DNA of 7,184 nt from assembly GCA_012517025.1 (NCBI GenBank), contig JAAYVT010000038.1:1-7184 (forward strand), written 5' to 3'. Position 1 is the stretch's first letter, and every line of letters begins with the position of its first letter. Under the pieces are notes generated by a model that was given only the letters and a program-made list of their open reading frames with translations, was not told where the DNA came from and searched no databases. Of the stretch, positions 1 to 4,289 are shown piece by piece. The position numbers were made by a program, and so were the translations under genes. This stretch comes from Phyllobacteriaceae bacterium (GTDB lineage Bacteria; Pseudomonadota; Alphaproteobacteria; Rhizobiales; Ancalomicrobiaceae).

Positions 1-598
1 GGCCGGTGCCGACGCGGTGCTGGTGGTCGCGCCCTATTACAACAAGCCGAGCCAGGAGGGCCTCTACCGGCACTTCCTGGCGGTCGACGCCGCGATCGAC
101 ATCCCGACCATCGTCTACAACATCCCGCCGCGCTCGGTGGTCGACATCTCGGTCGACACCATGGACCGGATGTTCCGCGACGGTCGCAAGATCATCGGCG
201 TCAAGGACGCGACCGGCAACCTCGCCCGTCCGGCGCTGCAGCGCATGAAGTCGGGGCCGGAGTTCCTCCAGCTCTCCGGCGAGGACGCGACCGCGCTCGG
301 CTTCAACGCCATGGGCGGGGTGGGCTGCATCTCGGTGACCGCCAACGTCGCCCCGAAGCTCTGCGCCGCGTTCCAGGCGGCGACGGCGGCGGGCGACTAC
401 GCGAAGGCGCTCGAGTATCAGGATCTCCTGATGCCGCTCCACCGCGCCCTCTTCCTCGAACCGAACCCGGCGGGACCGAAGTATCTCGCCTCGCGTCTCG
501 GGAAGATGAAGAACGAGCTGCGTCTGCCGCTGGTCGAGGTCTCGGCGCCGGTCGCCGCGGAGCTCGAGGCGGCGGCGAAGCACGCCGGCATTCTCTGA
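1..598 (+). CDS. dapA: 4-hydroxy-tetrahydrodipicolinate synthase, C-terminal two thirds (5' end outside window)
   Basis: Partial gene, read in frame from base 2; 198 codons are visible of a family usually near 290-300 residues, so about 95 N-terminal residues are missing. The enzyme condenses pyruvate with aspartate semialdehyde in the first committed step of the diaminopimelate/lysine branch, in the cytoplasm. Visible family marks are the APYYNKPSQEGLYRHF strand-loop, the VYNIPPRS segment whose Tyr (codon 116-118) matches the catalytic Tyr133 of the E. coli enzyme, and IIGVKDATGNL, whose Lys (codon 203-205) matches the Schiff-base Lys161. A later GEDATALGFNAMGGVGCISV stretch is the usual (beta/alpha)8 barrel segment. 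The frame is intact to the TGA at 596-598. smpB follows after 14 bases on the same strand, which suggests cotranscription; dapA-smpB adjacency is common in Alphaproteobacteria (from memory). Family assignment is very secure. Confidence 0.97.
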   Translation, partial: AGADAVLVVAPYYNKPSQEGLYRHFLAVDAAIDIPTIVYNIPPRSVVDISVDTMDRMFRDGRKIIGVKDATGNLARPALQRMKSGPEFLQLSGEDATALGFNAMGGVGCISVTANVAPKLCAAFQAATAAGDYAKALEYQDLLMPLHRALFLEPNPAGPKYLASRLGKMKNELRLPLVEVSAPVAAELEAAAKHAGIL

Positions 599-612
599 AA
601 GGGACGGGTCCG

Positions 613-1086
613 ATGACCGCCGAAAAGGGCGGCGGCCATCGGCTCGCCGCCGAGAACCGCAAGGCACGCTTCTCCTATCACATCGTCGACACTTGGGAGG
701 CCGGCATTCAGTTGACCGGCACCGAGATCAAGTCGTTGCGCGGCGGCCGGTCGAACATCACCGACAGCTACGCCGCGCCCTACGGCGACGAGATCTTCCT
801 CTACAACTGCTACATCCCGGAATATCTCCAGGCCAACCGGTTCAACCACGAGACCCGGCGGCCGCGGCGGCTGCTCATGCACCGCAAGGAGATCCACAAG
901 CTGATGGGGGCGGTGGAGCGCGACGGCATGACGCTGGTGCCGCTCGACATCCACTTCAACGACAAGGGTCGCGCCAAGATCACGTTGGCGCTCGTCAAGG
1001 GCAAGAACGCCGCCGACAAGCGCGAGACCGAGAAAGAACGCGAGTGGAACCGCGAGAAGTCGCGGTTGATGAAGTACCGCGACTGA
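613..1086 (+). CDS. smpB: SsrA-binding protein SmpB
   Basis: SmpB binds the tRNA-like domain of tmRNA and delivers it to stalled ribosomes for trans-translation, which tags the incomplete peptide and frees the ribosome. The 157-residue length is normal for the family. Diagnostic segments are NRKARFSYHIVDTWEAGI (about 15-32), LTGTEIKSLRGG (about 35-46), NITDSYA (about 48-54), HRKEIHKLMG (about 90-99) and the basic tail GKNAADKRETEKEREWNREK (about 129-148), the helix that enters the empty mRNA channel. The ATG at 613 is preceded by a GGGACGG purine-rich stretch about 5 bases away and gives an N-terminus of normal length. It lies 14 bases after dapA, with no terminator between, so it probably shares that transcript. 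Its stop is only 8 bases from the stop of the convergent methyltransferase gene, leaving no room for an intergenic terminator. Confidence 0.97.
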   Translation: MTAEKGGGHRLAAENRKARFSYHIVDTWEAGIQLTGTEIKSLRGGRSNITDSYAAPYGDEIFLYNCYIPEYLQANRFNHETRRPRRLLMHRKEIHKLMGAVERDGMTLVPLDIHFNDKGRAKITLALVKGKNAADKRETEKEREWNREKSRLMKYRD

Positions 1087-1094
1087 CGCCGGCC

Positions 1095-1865
1095 TCAGAT
1101 CCCGGACGCCGAAATCACCAGACAGCGCGACGCCAGCGTCGGGAAGGCGTTGATCAGCGCCGTCGCCTGGCGCAACTCGCCGGCGACCTCGGGGGCGAGC
1201 TTGGCGTCGCGGCGCCGGTTGGCGCCGGCGCCCAGCCGAAACAGCGGCCACAGCAGCACCGCCAGGAACGACGCCCCCTTCTTGAGCCGGTCGGCGTGAA
1301 CCGCGATGGTCGAAAACCCCGCCGCCCTGAGCCCCCAATGCCAATACTGCACCGGCAGCGGCTGGATGTGACCGACCAGATCGCCCGCCAGCTCGGCCCG
1401 CGTCGACGGCGTCGGATAGAGCCGATGGCAACCGGTGACGAAGAACGACCACCGGCTGGTGACGTTGCCGACGTTCGGCGTGGTGAAGATCAGCCGTCCG
1501 CCCGGCGCCAGCACACGGCGCAACCCGGCGAGCAGCTCGTAGGGCGCCCGAACGTGCTCCAGCACCTCGATCGCGATCACCAGATCGAACGACCCGTCGT
1601 CGAAGGGCAGGGGCCGGTTGAGGTCGACCATCCGCGCCGGCACCTCGTCGGTGCGGTAGCTGTCGAGCGAGATGTCGACGGCGAGGACGTGGGCCGCCGG
1701 ATCCCATCCGCGTTCACGATAGAGCGCGGCGAGCCGACGGCTGAAATGACCGGATCCACATCCCAGGTCGAGAATTCGCAACGGGCGATCGAGCCCGTCG
1801 CGGACCAGACGTTCCACCTTGTCGGAGGTCGCCCCGGCGGAGAGAGCGGTCGGATCGTTGGGCAT
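1095..1865 (-). CDS. class I SAM-dependent methyltransferase, substrate unknown
   Basis: This 256-residue protein has a seven-strand methyltransferase fold of the Methyltransf_11/23 (UbiG/UbiE-like) type. Motif I is ILDLGCGSGHFSRRLA (31-46), the SAM-ribose acidic residue is Asp64 in LAVDIS, motif III is FDLVIAIEVLEHV (93-105), and the post-motif strand is LAPGGRLIFTTPN (119-131). The later GHIQPLPVQYWHWGLRAAGF region (165-184) resembles the segment of small-molecule methyltransferases that precedes the final strands. A short hydrophobic stretch ASFLAVLLWPLF (198-209) flanked by basic residues could touch membrane, but is too short for a confident transmembrane call. The ATG at 1863-1865 has a GGAG six bases upstream (plus-strand CTCC at 1872-1875), supporting this start. 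It lies downstream of the glycosylase on the same strand, separated by 147 bases with an AT-rich island. The fold is sure; substrate and pathway cannot be read from the sequence or neighbours. Confidence 0.9.
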   Translation of the reverse strand: MPNDPTALSAGATSDKVERLVRDGLDRPLRILDLGCGSGHFSRRLAALYRERGWDPAAHVLAVDISLDSYRTDEVPARMVDLNRPLPFDDGSFDLVIAIEVLEHVRAPYELLAGLRRVLAPGGRLIFTTPNVGNVTSRWSFFVTGCHRLYPTPSTRAELAGDLVGHIQPLPVQYWHWGLRAAGFSTIAVHADRLKKGASFLAVLLWPLFRLGAGANRRRDAKLAPEVAGELRQATALINAFPTLASRCLVISASGI

Positions 1866-1910
1866 CGTCGGCTCCGGTGGCGGCGCGCGCCGAGGGTGAC
1901 CGAGACGTGT

Positions 1911-1945
1911 GCATATTATTTCTGGTTTGTAAATACGACGACCGG
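1911..1945 (-). promoter_or_regulatory. AT-rich island upstream of the methyltransferase, possible promoter
   Basis: In an otherwise very GC-rich 147-base gap (1866-2012), bases 1911-1935 are strikingly AT-rich. On the minus strand they read TTTACA followed closely by AATAATATGCAC, about 45 to 65 bases before the methyltransferase ATG. TAATAT (1913-1918) would be a plausible -10 hexamer, but the sequence 17 bases further upstream is TCGTCG, a poor -35 box. A 6-base inverted repeat (CGACGA at 1936-1941, TCGTCG at 1947-1952) directly flanks the island; it could be the remains of a terminator for the upstream glycosylase gene or an operator. The location fits a promoter, the hexamers do not fit well. 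Confidence 0.25.
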
Positions 1946-2012
1946 ATCGTCGCCGGTCCCGGCGTCTCCGCCGCCGCCGCGTCGCTCGGGCCCGCGACCG
2001 GTCGCCGTCTCG

Positions 2013-2663
2013 TCACCCCTCTATCGCCGCCGCGATGCCGTCGAAGACCGAGCGGAACATTTCCCGCGTCAGCCGGCCGGTGTTGGTGTTGTAGCGCGAG
2101 CAATGATAGCTGTCGTGCAGGCGCAGCCCGTTCGCCAGTCGATGCACCGCCGCGTGCGCGAACGGGTGGAGCGCGAGTTTCTCGCCGACCGTGCGCAGAA
2201 AGGTCTCGTGCGCGATCCGCCCCAGCGCCAGCACGTCGGTGATCGTCGGGTGGGCCGCCAGGGTCGCGACGAGATAGGGGCGACAGGCGTGGATCTCCGC
2301 CGGCGTCGGCTTGTTCTCCGGCGGCACGCAGCGCACCGCGTTGGTGATCAGGGCGCGCGTCAATCGCAGCCCGTCGTTCGGATCGGCGCGGAAGGTGCCG
2401 TCCGAGAAGCCGTAGTCGGAGAGCGTTTCGTAGAGCAGATCGCCGGCGTAGTCGCCGGTGAACGGCCGCCCGGTGCGGTTCGCCCCGCGCAGGCCCGGCG
2501 CCAGCCCGACCACCAGGAGACGCGGTGCATCGCCGACGAAGCTCGGCACCGGCGAGTTGAACCACCCGGGCTCGCGCGCCCGCCAATCCTCGCGGAAGGC
2601 GACGAGGCGAGGGCACGACGGGCAGTTCCGATCGGGATCGAGCGGCGAGGAGGCGGGCGTCAT
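2013..2663 (-). CDS. uracil-DNA glycosylase, family 5 (UdgB) type
   Basis: The protein removes uracil, and probably other deaminated bases, from DNA at the start of base-excision repair. Numbered from the start chosen here (216 residues), it has a CPSCPRL cysteine pair (Cys14, Cys17) plus Cys112 and Cys127, the spacing expected for the 4Fe-4S cluster of family 4/5 glycosylases. The active-site motif GLAPGLRGANRTGRPFTGD (53-71) is typical of family 5, which has GLAPx where family 4 has GEAPG; Asp71 would be the candidate water-activating residue. The second motif is SYHCSRYNTNTGRLT (185-199) with His187. An in-frame ATG at 2736-2738 would add 25 Arg/Ser/Pro-rich residues; I prefer 2661-2663 because it places the cysteine pair near the N-terminus as in relatives and leaves a terminator-like hairpin (2694-2714) outside the gene. 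Neither start has a clear ribosome binding site. A Cys at 188 sits where many UdgB proteins have Pro. Confidence 0.92.
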   Translation of the reverse strand: MTPASSPLDPDRNCPSCPRLVAFREDWRAREPGWFNSPVPSFVGDAPRLLVVGLAPGLRGANRTGRPFTGDYAGDLLYETLSDYGFSDGTFRADPNDGLRLTRALITNAVRCVPPENKPTPAEIHACRPYLVATLAAHPTITDVLALGRIAHETFLRTVGEKLALHPFAHAAVHRLANGLRLHDSYHCSRYNTNTGRLTREMFRSVFDGIAAAIEG

Positions 2664-2675
2664 CGGCGGGTCCGG

Positions 2676-2714
2676 GGCGAGAGAAGACGAAGACCCGGGG
2701 TCGAGCGCCCCGGG
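2676..2714 (-). terminator. possible intrinsic terminator after the NYN-domain gene
   Basis: CCCGGGG at 2694-2700 and CCCCGGG at 2708-2714 form a perfect 7-base-pair GC stem with a 7-base loop. On the minus strand the stem is followed by TCTTCGTCTTCTCTC, which is T/C-rich but not a clean T run. It lies 58 bases after the NYN gene stop and before the preferred start of the glycosylase gene, so it could end or attenuate the NYN transcript. Because the T tract is interrupted, this may be only a partial terminator or just a structured leader for the glycosylase gene. Confidence 0.4.
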
Positions 2715-2771
2715 CCGCGCGTCTCTCGATGATCGCATTCGCGATCCCGATCAAGCCTCGTCGTCGAAGTC

Positions 2772-3359
2772 CTAGTCGGTCTCCTGCTGACGCCGCTGCG
2801 CCTCGCGCTCGGCCATCCGCGCCATTCGCTCGGACGGATCGCGACCGATCCGGTTCTGCAGCTGGACGAGATCGACGAACAGGTCGGCCTGCCGGCGCAG
2901 GTCGTCGGCGATCATCGGCGGCTGGGTCTGCAGCGTCGAGACCACGGTGACCTTCTTGCCTTTGCGCTGCAGTGCCTCGACCAGGCGGCGGAAGTCGCCG
3001 TCGCCGGAGAACAACACGATGTGATCGACGTGCTCGGCGAGTTCCATCGCGTCGACCGCCAGCTCGATGTCCATGTTCGCCTTGATCTTGCGGCGACCGG
3101 TGGAATCGAAGAACTCCTTGGTCGGCTTGGTCACGACCTTGTAACCGTTGTAGTCGAGCCAGTCGATGAGCGGCCGAATCGACGAATATTCCTGATCTTC
3201 GATCAATGCGGTATAATAATATGCACGCAGGAGATAGCAACTCGCCTTGAATTCCTGCAGGAGCCGCTTGTAGTCGATATCGAAGCCGAGGGCCTTCGAA
3301 GTGGCGTAGAGATTTGCGCCGTCGATGAACAGCGCGACTTTTTCGCGGGGATCGAGCAT
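2772..3359 (-). CDS. NYN domain (LabA/DUF88, PIN-like) putative ribonuclease
   Basis: This 195-residue protein belongs to the NYN branch of PIN-like, metal-dependent nucleases. The acidic pocket is visible as Asp13 in VALFIDGANLY (8-18), Asp97 and Asp103 in NMDIELAVDAM (95-105), and Asp120/Asp122 in IVLFSGDGDFRRLVEALQ (114-131). KKVTVVSTLQTQPPM (135-149) and ADDLRRQADLFVDL (151-164) complete the domain; the tail (170-195) is charged and Arg/Glu-rich. The family is inferred to cleave RNA, but the cellular target of this bacterial group is not established. The reading frame stays open 51 codons further upstream (to 3512), yet that part is low-complexity basic sequence over the AT-rich intergenic region; the ATG at 3357-3359 gives the normal N-terminus MLDPREKVALFIDG. 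No clear Shine-Dalgarno precedes it. It is divergent from rpoZ. Past the TAG stop the frame continues with DFDDEA before a TGA (2751-2753). Confidence 0.93.
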   Translation of the reverse strand: MLDPREKVALFIDGANLYATSKALGFDIDYKRLLQEFKASCYLLRAYYYTALIEDQEYSSIRPLIDWLDYNGYKVVTKPTKEFFDSTGRRKIKANMDIELAVDAMELAEHVDHIVLFSGDGDFRRLVEALQRKGKKVTVVSTLQTQPPMIADDLRRQADLFVDLVQLQNRIGRDPSERMARMAEREAQRRQQETD

Positions 3360-3381
3360 CTTGTTTCGGAGCTTTCGTAAT

Positions 3382-3407
3382 CCGGTTGTCGGGGCGCGCC
3401 GGTTGTC
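3382..3407. repeat. 9-base direct repeat upstream of the NYN gene
   Basis: CCGGTTGTC occurs at 3382-3390 and again at 3399-3407, 17 bases start to start, with a GGGGCGCG spacer. It lies 23-48 bases upstream of the NYN start codon, where a regulator acting on that gene would bind. The repeat is exact, but two copies of nine bases are weak evidence of function. Confidence 0.4.
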
Positions 3408-3451
3408 TTTTTTTAAATCGGCCCGGCGGGCATCAAAAAAACGCGATCGAC

Positions 3452-3486
3452 CTTCGGATTTTCGTCTCTCTGGAAATTTTCCGAAG
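3452..3486. other. imperfect hairpin in the NYN/rpoZ intergenic region
   Basis: CTTCGG (3452-3457) pairs with CCGAAG (3481-3486), and ATTTTC (3458-3463) pairs with GGAAAT (3472-3477) with one G-T pair, leaving a 3-base bulge (3478-3480) and an 8-base loop. Twelve pairs in total. Read on the minus strand it is followed after ten bases by seven T (3441-3435), too far for a standard terminator. It could form RNA structure in a leader transcript from either side or be a protein-binding site. Confidence 0.35.
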
Positions 3487-3488
3487 TA

Positions 3489-3526
3489 CCGAGAGGTAAA
3501 CCGCGTGCGCATGTTAGCGGTCTCGG
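3489..3526. other. second imperfect hairpin in the NYN/rpoZ intergenic region
   Basis: CCGAG (3489-3493) pairs with CTCGG (3522-3526), and ACCGC (3500-3504) pairs with GCGGT (3517-3521), with a one-sided 6-base bulge (3494-3499) and a 12-base loop that contains the palindrome TGCGCA. It starts three bases after the first hairpin, so the two could form a tandem structured element. No T tract follows on either strand, which argues against a terminator. Confidence 0.35.
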
Positions 3527-3636
3527 GTCGAAAAAGCCAGGAATTCTTTCTCTCGGCCGACTTCGACTTGGAGTGGGTCGACTGGTGTGGTACGACTCGG
3601 GGAAACCGACGCGATCGAGAGATCTCGCCGGGTTTC

Positions 3637-3665
3637 TTGCATTTCCGCGACGAAGGCCGTATGTG
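3637..3665 (+). promoter_or_regulatory. candidate sigma-70 type promoter of rpoZ
   Basis: TTGCAT at 3637-3642 and TATGTG at 3660-3665 are 17 bases apart, the optimal spacing. The -35 keeps the TTG core that alphaproteobacterial housekeeping promoters favour, and the -10 is looser, also usual in that group. Transcription would start near 3671-3673, giving a leader of about 30 bases that includes the GGAGG. This is a pattern match only. Confidence 0.45.
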
Positions 3666-3690
3666 TCACGCCTTCGAATTCGCCCCGCGA

Positions 3691-3695
3691 GGAGG
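3691..3695 (+). promoter_or_regulatory. ribosome binding site deciding the rpoZ start
   Basis: GGAGG lies six bases before the ATG at 3702-3704, the best Shine-Dalgarno sequence in the window. It fixes the start at MARVTVEDCI rather than the in-frame ATG at 3573, which would add 43 atypical residues and place the promoter candidate inside the coding region. Confidence 0.85.
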
Positions 3696-3701
3696 AACGA
3701 C

Positions 3702-4079
3702 ATGGCGCGCGTCACCGTCGAGGACTGCATCGACAAGGTCGAAAACCGTTTCGAGCTGGTTCTGCTGGCGAGCCATCGCGCGCGCATGATCTCGTCCGGT
3801 TCGCCGATCACCGTCGATCGCGACAACGACAAGAACCCGGTGGTTGCGCTGCGCGAGATCGCCGACGAGACCATCAGCACCGAGGACCTGAACGAGGAGT
3901 TCATCCACTCGCTGCAGAAGTTCGTCGAGGTCGACGAACCCGAGCCGGAGCCGGTGCCGATGGTGGCGCTCTCCGCCTCAGAGGACGACGCCGAGATGCA
4001 GTTCGACCGCATGTCGGAAGAAGAGCTGCTGCGCGGCCTCGAGGGGCTGGTGCCGCCGGACAAGGAAGAGGAAGACTGA
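3702..4079 (+). CDS. rpoZ: DNA-directed RNA polymerase omega subunit
   Basis: Omega helps fold and hold the beta' subunit in the core RNA polymerase and in many bacteria contributes to a (p)ppGpp binding site, a natural link to the rsh gene that follows. The 125-residue protein starts MARVTVEDCIDKVENRFELV and contains the omega core LLASHRARMISSGSP (21-35) and DNDKNPVVALREIADETI (41-58). The rest, from about residue 60, is the long Glu/Asp-rich tail (HSLQKFVEVDEPEPEP, SEEELLRGLEGL, final KEEED) characteristic of alphaproteobacterial omega proteins. The start is set by GGAGG six bases upstream. A strong intrinsic terminator begins 32 bases after the stop, so rpoZ may be largely transcribed alone, with rsh reached by read-through or its own promoter. 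Confidence 0.97.
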   Translation: MARVTVEDCIDKVENRFELVLLASHRARMISSGSPITVDRDNDKNPVVALREIADETISTEDLNEEFIHSLQKFVEVDEPEPEPVPMVALSASEDDAEMQFDRMSEEELLRGLEGLVPPDKEEED

Positions 4080-4110
4080 GGTCTTCCCACCCTCCACCGC
4101 CCGAACGTTC

Positions 4111-4136
4111 GACGCCCGCCTTCGCGGGCGTCTTTT
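4111..4136 (+). terminator. intrinsic terminator after rpoZ
   Basis: GACGCCCGC (4111-4119) and GCGGGCGTC (4124-4132) form a perfect 9-base-pair GC-rich stem with a CTTC loop, followed at once by TTTT (4133-4136) and then CGTT. This is a canonical Rho-independent terminator on the plus strand, 32 bases after the rpoZ stop. It separates rpoZ from rsh. Confidence 0.88.
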
Positions 4137-4289
4137 CGTTCCGCCGTCGCCTCGCTCGTCGTTCGCTTCGACGTCGCATCGTCGCACGACACGCTGCCGT
4201 GTGTGCGATGCACTGGCGGGATCGGATCGCGGTCTGTTAGATTGTCCGCCCGCCCTTCGACCCGCTCGCCCGAGGTCCCCGCCCACGCC

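Larger units (their letters stand above)
3360..3701. other. divergent intergenic region between the NYN gene and rpoZ
   Basis: This 342-base stretch carries no gene I can support; reading frames crossing it are basic or low-complexity and lack family features. It is richer in A+T than its surroundings, with a run of seven T at 3408-3414 and seven A at 3435-3441. It holds a 9-base direct repeat, two imperfect hairpins, a candidate rpoZ promoter and the rpoZ ribosome binding site, listed separately. I found no convincing -35/-10 pair for the NYN gene on the minus strand; a TTTTTG-17-TTAAAA arrangement over 3412-3440 is the nearest and is weak. Confidence 0.7.

Noticed and set aside
1994..2005. 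Perfect 12-base palindrome GCGACCGGTCGC near the glycosylase stop
   Set aside because: Without loop, T tract or second copy, a GC-rich palindrome of this size in such a genome is not persuasive as a site.
693..2732. 679-codon open frame on the plus strand across smpB, the methyltransferase and the glycosylase
   Set aside because: It is Arg/Gln/Pro-rich shadow sequence that overlaps three well-identified genes in other frames or on the other strand.
2664..2738. Upstream extension of the glycosylase by 25 residues
   Set aside because: It is Ser/Arg/Pro-rich, has no better ribosome binding site, and would include a terminator-like hairpin.
2731..2746. GATCGC-ATTC-GCGATC inverted repeat between the NYN and glycosylase genes
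   Set aside because: Six-base arms with no T tract; GATCGC-type words are frequent in this sequence, so chance is a good explanation.
1714..3240. 508-codon minus-strand frame overlapping the glycosylase and NYN genes
   Set aside because: Low-complexity Arg/Ala-rich translation in the wrong frame for both recognised proteins.
3399..3414. Possible plus-strand terminator ending in seven T
   Set aside because: The sequence before the T run is a direct repeat, not an inverted repeat, and no plus-strand gene ends there.
3360..3512. Upstream extension of the NYN protein by 51 residues
   Set aside because: The extension is basic, lacks domain similarity and runs over the AT-rich intergenic region; the internal ATG at 3357-3359 gives the normal family N-terminus.
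3573..3701. Upstream extension of RpoZ by 43 residues
   Set aside because: The GGAGG at 3691-3695 and the conserved MARVTVEDCI start decide for 3702.
3325..3789. Plus-strand frame of 154 codons across the intergenic region into rpoZ
   Set aside because: No ribosome binding site, no recognisable domain, and it overlaps the NYN gene and rpoZ in non-coding frames.
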